Source of the DNA: Sipunculus nudus
Lineage: Eukaryota; Annelida; Sipuncula; Golfingiida; Sipunculidae
Reading direction: 5' to 3'
NCBI GenBank assembly: GCA_026874595.1
Contig: CM049313.1
Location: 62,434,659-62,498,658 of the forward strand
Length of the DNA: 64,000 nucleotides
The notes below the pieces were generated by a model, which was not told the origin of the DNA, did not search any database, and saw nothing but the letters and a program-made list of their open reading frames with translations. Shown here piece by piece: positions 57,701 to 63,569 of the stretch. Position 1 is the stretch's first letter. The number at the start of each line of letters is the position of its first letter. The position numbers and the translations under genes are program-made.

Positions 57701-58247
57701 ATATCATTAAACTTTTTATCCATTTGAATGTCTCAACGACAAATTTAGATTTCTAGACAATTCCTATGGTATATAAAAAAGGTGAAATCCAAAAGGTTTA
57801 GTGATTATATTATTGTCAAGTGATTGGCCCAGGCTTTTAATCATATCCATGCAGTTAATGTTTATACACGCAGAAAAAAAAACTATAAAATATGAGTTCG
57901 CTCCAGTTAAATTGGCCTACAAAGTATCTAATTTAGTTCTACGTTGTATACTTGTTTTGTTTAACTTAAATATAGAAAATTTAATTTTTATTAAAAAACC
58001 GAATACAGAAAACGCATATTTTCAGAAATATTGTCTGACCTTACCTCGGTGGCGATGGTGGATCCTTGGGTAGGAAGGTAATAGTCGTCATAGAACGTGT
58101 AGTTTCCATTGCAGCCGATCTTTTCCTCAGGTTTGTAGGATGAATTATATTTGTACATTTCACAGGATTCAATAAACGAACAATCGGCGGTCGGGATGAG
58201 CTGTTCGACTCTGTCGGGTTGACAGTGATATGGATGAAAAGAAAAGC
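21433..58247 (-). CDS. SLC22-like organic ion transporter gene (10 exons recognised, 5' end missing)
   Basis: Ten minus-strand exons with GT-AG borders join in phase to about 521 codons plus stop. From the N side: a cysteine-containing extracellular loop with two N-glycosylation sequons, STIATEFGLWC, the MFS signature SPLSDYFGRKK after TM2, LGNELFPADIR (TM4-5), PESVRWLL (the SLC22 hallmark before the central loop), GRRIP, QEIFPTNIRSAGVG (TM10-11) and PETRGRILPTT at the C-terminal end. This order is specific to SLC22. The family moves organic cations, anions, zwitterions or carnitine across the plasma membrane; the substrate here cannot be told. Usual length is about 550, so only TM1 and its flank are missing. 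Exons: 58247-58045, 55933-55706, 54915-54719, 32850-32730, 30028-29925, 29480-29346, 28346-28261, 25919-25787, 23360-23288, 21717-21433. Confidence 0.93.
22965..23252. mobile_element. GGCC-ended MITE, copy 1
   Basis: It begins GGCCAAATAATGTATGGTTCT and ends with the inverse complement form AGAACCATACATA...TTGGCC. The 288 bases between are AT-rich, with a C-rich patch near each end. A diverged copy is at 55373-55697. Confidence 0.75.
23288..23360 (-). CDS. SLC22-like exon: TM11
   Basis: Acceptor TCTGTGTGTAG, donor CTG|GTAAGA, one base plus 24 codons: SAGVGTLAGIGFVGSFIAPL then AVTL. The glycine-rich helix with GS-x-IAP is typical of SLC22 TM11. The donor is 36 bases from a MITE end. Confidence 0.93.
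23790..24395. repeat. About 205-base tandem repeat, three units
   Basis: The phrase CCCCTGTACACTGTGAGGAC recurs (with CTCT for CTGT in the second unit) near 23815, 24026 and 24228. Each is followed by a similar 150-base tail containing TATCCTGTAGGGTC and GACTTGAG-GAATAAGTAATA. The third unit is shorter and more diverged. It lies in the intron between the exons at 23360 and 25787. Confidence 0.9.
24641..25188. mobile_element. MITE-like inverted-repeat element
   Basis: TGTGTCCACCTGTTTTTTA near 24666 is the inverse of AATAAACAGGTGGACATGAG near 25148. Weaker pairing continues outward (CCATTCCACC versus GGTAGAAACGG). The interior has no open frame. The exact ends and target duplication are not resolved. 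Confidence 0.5.
25787..25919 (-). CDS. SLC22-like exon: TM10-TM11 linker
   Basis: Acceptor TTCTATATCCAG, donor CATCAG|GTGAGT. It encodes LVPSDSVDSSLLVTILSCVA, then KLFVSAAWCIVLVYAQEIFP and TNI. A-K-x(8)-VY-x-E-x-(F/Y)PT-x-(I/V)R is the SLC22 signature here. Confidence 0.95.
25925..26750. other. Intron sequence without recognised feature
   Basis: AT-rich. No exon, RNA or repeat that I can support. Confidence 0.5.
26752..27022. repeat. About 24-base minisatellite
   Basis: About eleven diverged units on the theme AATCCATTTAATTCCTTCTAGT (variants with CATCCATTTCATTCC) follow each other in the intron between exons at 25919 and 28261. Confidence 0.85.
27163..27740. repeat. Diverged inverted repeat in intron
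   Basis: TGTCATTCGGAACACCTTTGGC and about 40 following bases near 27171 match, in inverse complement, GGTCATTCGGAACACTTCGGCC and its continuation near 27730. The arms are about 65 bases and the spacer about 480 bases. Neither arm joins the transporter reading frame. Confidence 0.6.
27936..28178. repeat. 125-base tandem duplication
   Basis: TGTTTTAACTAAACTTATTC starts at 27936 and again at 28061. The two units differ at only a few positions and contain GTGCACTGTGGGCCGTAGG. It lies about 80 bases from the exon end at 28261. Confidence 0.92.
28261..28346 (-). CDS. SLC22-like exon: GRR loop and TM9
   Basis: Acceptor ACATCTGCAG, donor CCAG|GTACGG. It encodes AGRRIPMTVMCLLGAICLGL followed by ASMFAARP. 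GRR corresponds to the second MFS signature (loop 8-9). Its first base completes a tyrosine codon begun in the exon at 29346. Confidence 0.93.
29105..29310 (-). repeat. tRNA-like SINE fragment
   Basis: On the minus strand GGGTTCAATCC (B box) at about 29244-29254 is preceded by a possible A-box region near 29295 and followed by a body to about 29105. It lacks a clear A-rich tail. It abuts the transporter exon at 29346 within 40 bases. Confidence 0.45.
29346..29480 (-). CDS. SLC22-like exon: TM7-TM8
   Basis: With the acceptor at TTTGTAAAG|G the join to the preceding exon stays in frame and gives FVCQLLYGMTLMAQALPGDF, then a helix FLTYFIIAAIEVPGTILSMF. The alternative acceptor 13 bases later would need a non-consensus donor upstream, so I prefer this start. 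Donor TTTTA|GTAAGT. Matches YYGL-type TM7 and IEIPA-type TM8 of the family. Confidence 0.85.
29925..30028 (-). CDS. SLC22-like exon: end of central loop and TM7 start
   Basis: Acceptor TTATTCACAG, donor GAAGT|GTAAGG, 34 codons plus two bases. It encodes MEPPEIAAGSKHITLLQYLR then NKKTLIYFLVMCYE, matching the LRTP-x-LRKRTL-type turn that leads into TM7. Confidence 0.88.
30145..31170. mobile_element. Element with TTCG/CGAA-motif arrays and inverted ends
   Basis: Left end AAGTGGTGTTTTTCACGG..CATACGAACGA matches the inverse complement of the right end, AAGTGGGGTTTTCAAGGAACATGAGAACGA. For about 450 bases inside the left and about 330 inside the right, phrases such as ATTCGT, TTCGCG, ACGAATGT, GTCGCAAG and ATTCGC recur with irregular spacing. 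No transposase. The flanking bases (GAA left, TTA right) do not give a clean duplication. Confidence 0.6.
31171..32729. other. Intron sequence, mostly unrecognised
   Basis: No supported exon. The stretch 31290-31690 has longer open frames on the plus strand and a pyrimidine tract plus TTTTGTAG before it, but I cannot match it to a family. The rest is AT-rich. Confidence 0.4.
32730..32850 (-). CDS. SLC22-like exon: PES-RWLL motif and central loop
   Basis: Acceptor GTTTTATCAG, donor CAG|GTAGGT, one base plus 40 codons. It encodes HCPESVRWLLANDRYKEAKV, then ILDECAKCNEIPYVPEEVIQ. PES-x-RWLL-x(3)R-x-x-EA is the SLC22 hallmark at the start of the cytoplasmic loop between TM6 and TM7. Confidence 0.96.
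32880..33497. other. Intron flank left of Gypsy-2
   Basis: AT-rich, with a G homopolymer at about 33403-33414. No gene seen. Confidence 0.5.
33502..34067 (+). repeat. Gypsy-2 5' LTR, 3' part deleted
   Basis: It starts TGTTACAGGTGC like the LTR at 9390 and follows it to TATAGTTATTTGTTAACAAA. It then jumps to the gag start, so the last 137 bases of the LTR, the primer binding site and the leader are missing (about 300 bases). Confidence 0.88.
34088..35378 (+). pseudogene. gag: Gypsy-2 gag
   Basis: The ATG at 34088 opens MTDFKPETFV, followed by frame breaks. The coiled coil (34300-34430), the SCAN-like capsid segment (34470-35000) and an intact zinc knuckle, CNYCKKKGHLISDCW, at about 35140-35190 can all be read. 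The last frame runs from 35100 to 35378. A TAA at about 34671 and several single-base shifts break the protein. It is less damaged than the Gypsy-1 copy at the start codon and knuckle. Confidence 0.82.
35379..35714 (+). pseudogene. Gypsy-2 acidic gag-protease linker
   Basis: Asp, Glu and Ser-rich codons (DSHEEFDDKKD-like) fill the space between the zinc knuckle and protease, with near-repeats of the phrase CCTGCGAGGAGT / CTTGCGAGAGT. The same linker is at 3660-3900 in Gypsy-1 in a shorter form. Confidence 0.6.
35715..36170 (+). pseudogene. Gypsy-2 aspartic protease
   Basis: LSSDFSDSTPIRILRDTGSG with the DTG active site, a TAA soon after (ATGTAAGCAAAC), then a clear frame from 35820 through NGVFSDRHTSVPLHSIHLKS and SLPFKGIQLLLGNDVARDKV to YPSCAVTRSMAKKN. 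One stop separates the active site from the rest. Confidence 0.78.
36360..37600 (+). pseudogene. Gypsy-2 integrase (DDE core visible)
   Basis: HHCC zinc domain (HEASLSSHLDINETHQKVST, then CHTCQMVG) at 36460-36595; catalytic core with IIVDCVGPLPKNKSGHEYLL (first Asp), SVQSDQGSKI (second Asp), YHPESQDALERFHQTL (Glu); then the C-terminal domain FEPGEKVLALLPIPGRPLQA. A frameshift follows DCVGPLP...LLTINYV near 36740 and a TAA lies before KQYSSS at about 36920. The BEL array is inserted only a few codons after the end. It confirms that integrase precedes RT in this family. Confidence 0.88.
37603..39130 (-). repeat. BEL LTR A (3' LTR of the array)
   Basis: On the minus strand it starts TGTTACCTCCAGAGAACC and ends CATATACTACA, 1,528 bases. 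Directly upstream on the minus strand is the polypurine tract GTGGGGGGAG (39131-39145). Two C homopolymer tracts at 38527-38590 vary in length between the three LTRs. Short open frames inside recur in all three copies simply because the LTRs are copies. Confidence 0.92.
39225..39901 (-). pseudogene. BEL unit 1 integrase, C-terminal half
   Basis: VGAHSELSRALRQIDRG, PPLASHQGGVWERMIRSVRR (catalytic Glu) and AEAIVNSRPITKVSDDPKDD-type sequence in one frame (39901-39560). A shift in the G-run at about 39555 then leads to GGVSVEVQVPQTLRHAQYIS, SQFWRRWVREYLPQLQDRVK and VGDLVLVKDEDSPRGSWPLG, the BEL C-terminal domain, ending at 39225. Confidence 0.9.
40051..41602 (-). pseudogene. pol: BEL unit 1 RNase H and integrase N-terminal half
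   Basis: RNase H segment with VFCDASEVGYAACCYLR, TIPRLELCAAVLAVKM and STFWSDSKIVLAYI, then a break at about 40820 where some 22 bases present in unit 2 are missing. It continues with the integrase zinc domain (ERHNAAHLGTEWLLSSLRQR, CVTCKKLYAP) and AYTGVDLFGPFFV, holding the first catalytic Asp. A one-base deletion at 40051 stops the frame. The same stop is in unit 2. Confidence 0.92.
41636..42860 (-). pseudogene. pol: BEL unit 1 protease linker and reverse transcriptase
   Basis: Two overlapping frames (42860-42609 and 42664-41636). The second has LIGMDNAHLLMP, WEREIDHREGHYVLPIPWRE, VRVVFDCAAELNGISLNNQC, QGPDINNKLLHVLLRFRQYE, AIMADIEAMYHQVRVPERDR and GMYVDDLLVSFPKP, the Pao-type RT with its YVDD box. 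It ends at an in-frame TAA at 41638-41636, after which the same frame continues into RNase H. Confidence 0.92.
42815..44365 (-). CDS. gag: BEL unit 1 Gag with protease start
   Basis: The ATG at 44365 (MADQLKTLRRQKKG), not the upstream ATG inside the LTR, is the likely start; it lies 17 bases after the LTR end. About 516 codons: an N-terminal coiled coil, the DUF1759-type BEL capsid block (LEVFDGDPLRCQAFMSLFKE ... AAKSAIRNCALIGGDDGYKQ ... LKERFGEPHLIAQ), a zinc knuckle CFNCLLRGHRAQFC followed by a second cysteine/histidine cluster, and the protease site ALLDSGSTNTFV (DSG for DTG). A frame change follows near 42855. Confidence 0.92.
   Translation of the reverse strand: MADQLKTLRRQKKGVVSRHLNTLERHITEEDTDAVTARLGQLKVSFDHLEKAHYEYHDALESEGDISSSESWFRDIHCEYINAVKGARSWLKAQSTPPVSPTVTQSEGDKTLSQTDIISLLSIPKAELEVFDGDPLRCQAFMSLFKEAVDSKLSDSQTKLTRLLQYTDGAAKSAIRNCALIGGDDGYKQALRVLKERFGEPHLIAQCIIRDLTAGKSVSKAKEVQQLADEVSTAMVAQEQLGMLTEIDTQKGILDILQRCPGFMRARWRKRALETKRDSGDYPCFSVFSDFVKLIALEMNDPVYGDMSRNQSKGDTSRMPSHSSQFKKSFSVAQAMVSSQLPTESESLPNSLCILCKQGSHKLLPCEKFKAMHPRVRLEFVTDKGLCFNCLLRGHRAQFCRKPQQCHVSGCRRKHSGFLHFDDRITSETGNTGDDPSQPVSGVVSNFNEINSEVQEHIYLPMVPIIVNDKVHTWALLDSGSTNTFVTRKVASDLQLKGTSVRCHMSTLGLVRMWTV
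44383..45905 (-). repeat. BEL LTR B (shared middle LTR)
   Basis: Same ends as LTR A, 1,523 bases. It serves as 5' LTR for unit 1 and 3' LTR for unit 2. The polypurine tract beside it (45906-45920) has CTCCCCCCTA on the plus strand. Confidence 0.92.
46000..46676 (-). pseudogene. BEL unit 2 integrase, C-terminal half
   Basis: Same layout and the same frameshift in the G-run at about 46330 as in unit 1. Differences are limited to substitutions such as SKFWRRWVKEYL for SQFWRRWVREYL. Confidence 0.9.
46826..48400 (-). pseudogene. pol: BEL unit 2 RNase H and integrase N-terminal half
   Basis: A continuous frame of about 520 codons from RNase H (VFCDASEVGYAACCYLR; STFWSDSKIVLAYI) through SVLSLWFNGPKFLSDYKCTW, the region lost in unit 1, into the integrase zinc domain and AYTGVDLFGPFFV. 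It then stops at the same one-base deletion as unit 1. Confidence 0.93.
48434..49701 (-). pseudogene. pol: BEL unit 2 protease linker and reverse transcriptase
   Basis: Frames 49701-49405, 49460-48804 and 48814-48434 together cover the same RT as unit 1, including GMYVDDLLVSFPKP and the same terminal TAA (48436-48434). A two-base deletion at about 48820 (GGACGAAG for GGACATGAAG on the plus strand) is private to this unit. Confidence 0.92.
49611..49943 (-). pseudogene. BEL unit 2 protease segment
   Basis: It reads FHFDDRITSETGN-type linker, then ALLDSGSTNTFVTWKVASDL. It is out of frame with Gag because of one extra A in the A-run at about 49907, private to unit 2, and shares the unit 1 frame change downstream. 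Confidence 0.88.
49897..51162 (-). pseudogene. gag: BEL unit 2 Gag, truncated
   Basis: The ATG at 51162 gives MADQLKTLRRQKKG and the same capsid and CFNCLLRGHRAQFC knuckle as unit 1. It ends early (HSGFFAF) through the extra A at about 49907, just before the protease. Confidence 0.92.
51180..52699 (-). repeat. BEL LTR C (5' LTR of the array)
   Basis: Same ends, 1,520 bases. It borders the Gypsy-2 RT side. Its C-tracts (52104-52117 and 52140-52158) differ in length from LTRs A and B. Confidence 0.92.
52705..54105 (+). pseudogene. pol: Gypsy-2 reverse transcriptase and RNase H
   Basis: The frame at 52735-53472 is a nearly intact Gypsy RT palm: LLDNDFIEPSISNWSSPCIL, VPKPDGSYRMCTDYQKLNS, FDLLKGFWQVPLTDRAKEVS, MPFGMKDSPATFHRLFQLF and AYIDDFIVYSD with the YIDD box complete. 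A deletion after EARL and a one-base shift near 53467 end the frame. FLGMVGYYRKFCPYFAAVAE and RNase H (LAVDASDNAAGAVLLQEGNG, EKEFLALILALQHFEVYVTS) follow to about 54100. Confidence 0.9.
54240..54528 (+). repeat. Gypsy-2 3' LTR, internally deleted
   Basis: It follows the purine tract AGGAGGGGGAA. It starts TGTTGGTATCCAGG, whereas full LTRs start TGTTACAGG and reach GTTGGTATCC about 400 bases later. The 5' portion was thus lost between two TGTT-containing sites. It ends GGTTCCGTAACA followed by ATAT. Confidence 0.88.
54719..54915 (-). CDS. SLC22-like exon: TM4-TM6
   Basis: Acceptor TTCATTGTAG, donor TGGTG|GTACGT, phase 0 to 2. It encodes ANDLAGYVLGNELFPADIRS, a hydrophobic stretch, YYVRHWREMQF and a second hydrophobic stretch ending MMYW. 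The split tryptophan codon is completed by the G that opens the exon at 32850. This exon is only 190 bases from the end of the Gypsy-2 insertion. Confidence 0.95.
55373..55697. mobile_element. GGCC-ended MITE, copy 2
   Basis: It begins GGCCAAAAAAAATGGAAGGT and shows, like copy 1 at 22965, CTGATCATAT, AAAAAGGTAAC and GTGCCTGAGAACC near the right end, whose last GGCC is eroded. It ends about nine bases from the donor side of the exon at 55706. Confidence 0.72.
55706..55933 (-). CDS. SLC22-like exon: TM2-TM3 with MFS signature
   Basis: Acceptor AATTTCAG, donor ATG|GTAATG, 76 whole codons. It starts FGLWCKMYIVEVTQM. FTGGIMFGCFVISPLSDYFG then RKK carries the G-x8-D-x-x-G-R-K-K signature of the MFS loop 2-3. 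It ends FQFLTGCFTM. The donor lies within nine bases of a MITE end. Confidence 0.95.
56396..57235. repeat. About 77-base minisatellite, interrupted
   Basis: About six units on the theme GAAGCTGCATGGCTTCTATC, TACGTCAGATATCGAATAGG, CCCTTTAATATAAATGTTAA, TTTACT. One lies left of the MITE at 56496 and the others right of it. It lies in the intron between exons at 55933 and 58045. Confidence 0.88.
56496..56948. mobile_element. TTAA-type MITE, complete copy
   Basis: Ends AGGGGCCCAATCACCTA and inverse of AGGTGCCTATTCACCTA, flanked by TTAA at 56492-56495 and 56949-56952. It splits a minisatellite unit in which the consensus has TGAA at the same place. 453 bases, no coding capacity. The right 360 bases match 18999-19359. 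Confidence 0.85.
57241..58030. other. Intron sequence, no recognised feature
   Basis: AT-rich. No exon or repeat supported. Confidence 0.5.
58045..58247 (-). CDS. SLC22-like exon: first extracellular loop
   Basis: Acceptor TTTCTTGCAG, donor GAG|GTAAGG. It begins with the last two bases of a codon and ends in phase 0. It encodes FSFHPYHCQPDRVEQLIPTA, further cysteines, sequons NSS and NYT, and ends STIATE, the segment that precedes TM2 in SLC22 proteins. The exon before it, with TM1, is not identified. Confidence 0.9.
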
Positions 58248-58613
58248 CTGCAAGAAATATCATCTGTTTTTTTTTCTATAATGAACAGCTTCAGTATTCG
58301 GGAGACAATGTTCTTTAAAGGTTATGGTTAAACTGTCTTCACCATGCTATTTAAGAATACATATATATATGTTATATAGGTTTTATCTGTTCATGAACAG
58401 ACCAACATGGCTGACTGAATAGTTACCATAAAAATTATTAAATTTTAACAAGTATTTCATATTATTTCAAATGTAATAAACAAACGTTTAGACTTCGCCC
58501 TTAAGATCTGTGCTTATATGTTTATGTCTTCTTCTTTATTATATGACCCTAAACTCACAGGATATTTTTTATCTCAATCCTAAATTTAATGGAAATATTT
58601 GTTTTTGTATACT

Positions 58614-58965
58614 TTACCTCTACATCTAGACATATTGTCCATACTATGCCTGAAAATGTAAAGACATATTGTACAACAGATTTATGCTATACCTCTACAT
58701 CTAAAGACACTCCCTCTCAGAATGAAAGAGTTACATGTACAGCCTTCACTGGTATTTTTTAAGGTTGAGCCAGTGGGGAACTCTTATAGTGGTTCCTGGT
58801 AGAACCCTCCATTCAGGGTTCTTCATCCAATCCTCTATGGTTTTTATTTTTTTTTTTGGGGGGGGGGGGGGACCCTAAGGATTCTATATGCAACCTTGTT
58901 AATGTGTGCTTAAAAGAACCCTAGAACCATTTGTTCATGAAAGGTTCTAAAAGGTCATATATATA

Positions 58966-59051
<86 letters not shown>

Positions 59052-59320
59052 AGTTTGGGGTGTCATATATCAGTTAGAATGAATTAATCATACCTGATAT
59101 ATCTATATTGAAGGAAAACTGATAATACAAAAATATTTTAAAAAATGTTCGTATTTGCAAGGACCATATCTATGCCTGAACATCTTAAGACATATTGTAC
59201 AAAAGATTTATACTATACCTTTACTTATAAAGACAAACTGTACAAAAGATTTACGATATGCCTGTGCATCTAAGGACATGTTGTACGAAAGATCTATACT
59301 ATGTATTAACATCTAATGAA
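58614..59320. repeat. About 47-base minisatellite split by other sequence
   Basis: Units like ACATATTGTACAAAAGATTT, ATACTATACCTCTACATCTA, AAG occur at 58614-58711 and again at 59160-59320. The 450 bases between hold a repeated-looking AGAACCCT phrase, a G homopolymer (58854-58870) and a TA run, and appear inserted. Confidence 0.7.
58966..59046. repeat. TA microsatellite
   Basis: About 80 bases of nearly perfect alternating A and T. Confidence 0.95.
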
Positions 59321-60120
59321 TCCGTAACATCCGTAACAAATTGAAAAATAAACATTTATCACTTGGAGAATATTTTGCTAGGCGACGAATATAACATTAA
59401 TATACGGTATAATGTATATCACTATTTTACAGAACAAAATTCTCTTGTTCCGGAAAATATGTTTTTATTGCCAACAGTTTCCGATATTGTGTAAACATTA
59501 TATCAGTATTATTTCTCACTAATTTATAAAAGATGGACATCCATGGCAACATCTTTATCACTTTTTAGCCACTGTTTTGATCAGTGTAGCGACTGATTAA
59601 TGACAAATGAAAATATGTTTCAGGGTAAAATATCAGCTATACAGAGTGTTGTTAAAAAATGCAAATATTATATGAACCTGCGAACTTGGGTCCATAATTC
59701 AAACACTGTTGCTCATTTGAAACCTATTGCACGTTGCCAACATGATGTTTTCTTTTTTATCAGCCCATTAATATCCCTTTTTCTGAGCGTTACATGACCT
59801 ATTGCCCTGTAAATAATACGAGGCTTCTGGCGCGTGACATCAGCTATTCACGGTGCAACTGGTGAGAAATTCATCTGACAAGGTGTCTTAATTATTTATT
59901 TGTAGTAGCACTGCCAGACGTAAAACAGTGTGGTGATTTTTCTTATTTGTACTTTGGTATATGTATGTTACTATGTTCAGCGATTGGAAAATGAGACTTG
60001 CAGTTATCAAATTATTAATATGTGTTGGTGTATGCCAAACACTGTGTACTGTTCGTGGCAATTATGAAATAGGTGTGCACCATCACATGTGTGTGTGTAT
60101 AAATGTGTATAAATATATAC

Positions 60121-60152
<32 letters not shown>

Positions 60153-61057
60153 AACGCATCTGTAACGACAACGATTATGAAATGTATATTTTATCCATCG
60201 TAGAGAAAGGTAATTCAGTCCGATCGCAATTTTAATGAATAATCTTACATTTCAAAATTGCATTGTGTGAATTTACGGGATCAGTATAACACATTTACAC
60301 GTATGACACAACCCATTTCTATGTTGTCTGTAGGAATCCCGAGGTAATAGAATGAATTGTGCGTTAGTAAACTAATTATTCATCATTAAGAATGCAGCTT
60401 TGTCAACCATTTTGTCACGGTGTAAATGTTCCGAAAACTGGCTGCCATTTTTGTTCATAATCATCCCTCACTATTTTCGCCAAGTGTGTGTACATTCTGT
60501 GCGTAAAACCGTGTGATCCGCAAAAAAAAAACATATTAAAAAAGTCCCGTTTCTCTTTAACCCGGACAGGGGATGACGAAATTTAAACATTAAATTTTAG
60601 TCCCACATGCGCCGTGTTTTTCATTGTTCTAGCTGTACGTTCAAATCCTCTTGAACCAAAACCTTGCCGTAATGGAATTAAACTTTCATGACAGTTTTCA
60701 AATAGTAATTCATTGGACTTCCAGTCCAGAGGTCACGATGCGTTTGCAAATATATAGTTTTTATATGTCGCGGACATTAAATTCACCTTACTTAAATATA
60801 TTGGCACGAAATGGATTCATATCGCTCCCATTACTTTGTTGTACAAAAATTGGAATCTTTTTTACTTTTTATTGAAGAAAAAATATAATTTTTTAAAGAA
60901 AAAACAATATACGTTAGCAATTTTATCCAATTTTTATCAATTTACACAATTTTTGGTAAAAATTACCAAAATACTATACTTTTCTAACAACAAAAATATC
61001 TATCAGAAAATAAAGGCTTGTAGGTATCGTGTTAACCAAAACATTTTGTGCTAATTA
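59321..61057. other. AT-rich, no supported gene
   Basis: It contains a TA/TG microsatellite at 60116-60152. A short plus-strand frame at 59991 (MRLAVIKLLICVGVCQTLCT) looks like a signal peptide but nothing recognisable follows. Confidence 0.45.
60116..60152. repeat. TA/TG microsatellite
   Basis: Alternating TA run that changes into a TG run. Confidence 0.92.
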
Positions 61058-61400
61058 GTCCATGGGCCCAGAGCTCATTTTACTCATATTGGTACCACCC
61101 AGGGTGGCAAAACTAAAGAATATTTTGCTTAAAGGTCTATGTCTTTAGATATTATTTTGGTATGATAACTGATCCAGAGTGGTAGCTTAGTCATAGTTAT
61201 CCGCTATTGAATGTAGTGACCCTGCATTAAAATTTAAACTTTAATCTGCATAAACTTTTCCACAGTATTTAGTTTATACCTTCATAAATACAAAAGATAT
61301 AACAAATTTGTTCTCAATAGATAGGTAAGACCCAGGGCTTTCTTAGGGTATGTCAGATGTGGCAGTTAAATGCATTTGTCATCAGTGTCAGACACTAAAA
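61058..61400 (-). repeat. Inverted repeat, left arm
   Basis: Read on the minus strand it aligns over about 340 bases with 63570-63910 (phrases TATCATAC, ACTCTGGATCAGTTATCATA, CACCCTGGGTGGTACCAATA, CCATGGACTAA). Arms have drifted by substitutions and small gaps. No coding potential. Confidence 0.82.
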
Positions 61401-63374
61401 TTTACCCCTACCCCTTAAAACTGTCGAAAATTCTCATTTTTATTACATCATTTTTACCTGTTGTATTACAGTTCATCCTCCGCCTCAGCGGAACGGGAGG
61501 GGGGGGGGGGGGTTTAGTGATCAGCCCAGTCCGTCTCTCTGTCCACCCGTCCGTAAACAATTGTAATGCGACGCGATATCTCGAAAAAAATTGCCCAGGT
61601 CTACTTCTATTTATGGTAAAAGGTACATCATATTGGTCTCCAGAGCCGATAGGGTGGTAAGGTTTTGGTCACATTGAATGATATTTGGATTTTTTATGAA
61701 TTTATTTATACAAAATATTTATATTTCTCAAAAGTATTTTATTGGATCTAGTTCTTATCATAGTAGCAAGTGAATTTTATGGCTCCCCAGGCTATAAGAA
61801 CATTTCACACTGGAATGATTTCAATTTTATGAATTTGTATATTCATTTTTTTCTATATTTCATACGTGACACTATTTCTCAAAAAGTTTTATTATGATCT
61901 GCTGTTAATTATAGAAGCAGGGGTCTCAAATGCTGATAAGTTTTTGTTCACACATGGATTTTAATGAATTCTTAATTTTTTTTTATTTTGCATTTTTAAA
62001 TGGATTTTGAAATCCTACACTTTTTATTTGCAATTAAATGCCAAATTTAAAAATAAACATCACTGAAATGCTTGTGTCCTTTAGATGGCGGGCATATCTT
62101 AAATTTCTCCTCAAACTAACAGGTTTAGGTCCCAGGGTGATGGATTGTCGGATTTATTTATGAATTTTTATACTTAATGTTAAACATTAATGTGCAATGC
62201 AGTATCTTACAAAGCGTTACTAAAATCCACTTCTAGTAAACAAGGCATGTATATTTTATTGTAATCTTTACTTCATTTTATTAGTTTATTTAGTGATTTC
62301 TTTTCTACATGCGGTATCTTTTTCTGTTTCAGATTCGATTACAAGGCAAAGTACACTTTTCTCATATAAGTCACTTTCTGTATTGGCAGCAGATAAGGAT
62401 CTCGGATTCAGCTTGCACGAAGTGGACCTTTATTGTTTTCGGTCAGTTCTGTGACAGTGTGTATGTACAATTTTCTCACATTCCCGTTTGATGGGATATC
62501 CAGTCCTCTTGACATATTCTAGTTCAAGAAAAGTTTTGTATACTGGAGTGGAAACAGCATTACAATTGAGGAAACACAGGGCCAACAATTCAATTTTCTA
62601 CATAACACTTGGGGTAGGGTGACTGCATGGGGGGGGGGGGGGGGGGGGAGAAGTATGAGAAGGAAAAAAGAAGAGAAGTATGCCTGTCAAAGCATTGGAT
62701 CTCCCCCGGTGACCAAAATTATAGCTCAGATGACTTTTAGCCAGCGGAGCTAAATTTTGTTTTGGGGCTAACATTGGTCCGCAAAAAATTCATCAGGTGG
62801 GGAGGAAAAAAGATTTGTTTAAAGCAGAATCTGGAGTTTACTACTTCGTCATTTAGCATATTTGAGGTTTATGTCATACCACATACCTGTACTCTTTCAT
62901 TTATCTCATCACATACCATTGATACATGCACAACACGTTTCTTTGAATATATTTTGTGTTTTATTACAAACTTTTCAATTTGTACTCGGGTTCAAAAAGT
63001 TTTAGTACTTGCTTTGAACATGTACGTGTCTTACATAAATGTATTTGAAAAGTAATCAATAATGCTCAAGCATTTTATCATGTAATAATTTTGCCTGATG
63101 AATATCATATTGCAAGGCTCGCATGAGGCCTGTAAGCCTTGTTCTCGATCTCAAACCAATTTGCTGACGATTTTATTTGTTTGCCATTGTATGCTAGTAC
63201 ATTGTATGCCAGTGCCAGAATTGTATGAATGACTGCTGCTTTAGATTTCCTGTCACTGCCTATTGAGGTAAATATATCAAATGTAAATGTAAAACATAAA
63301 AAATATGTAAAACAGTACTTATTTGAAAGTTGAAATCATAATTTGAACATCGGTACCCCGATTATGCTACTCAC
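61401..63374. other. AT-rich loop between the inverted repeats
   Basis: No supported gene. G homopolymers at 61499-61512 and 62630-62648. A CTGTTTCAG at about 62331 could be a splice acceptor but no family match follows. Confidence 0.45.
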
Positions 63375-63420
63375 CTTGCGCAAATACTTCTGACAGCCGG
63401 TAACTGATATGTAATGGCAT
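63375..63420 (-). CDS. Candidate upstream exon of the SLC22-like gene
   Basis: Minus strand: ATG CCA at 63420, 15 codons (MPLHISYRLSEVFAQ) plus one base, then GTGAGT. The one-base overhang is what the exon at 58247 needs, and the join would read ...EVFAQGFSFHPYHC. Against it: no TM1 helix is encoded, the frame has a TGA just upstream, and a phase match alone occurs by chance one time in three. Confidence 0.2.
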
Positions 63421-63569
63421 CGTTCATTGTGCATGATATTTCATGCAAGAGTTAAGAAAAATCACAAAAAAGTCAAGTACTGTCCCAAGCAAATCATGAA
63501 ACAGTTAAAAACCATAACGAAACAAATAAGGAGCTGATAAAATAAAAATACAGAACTTTGGGGTAGGGA

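Noticed and set aside
59991-60080. Secreted-protein gene start (signal-peptide-like MRLAVIKLLICVGVC)
   Set aside because: Nothing recognisable follows, the frame runs into microsatellite, and hydrophobic starts are common by chance in AT-rich DNA.
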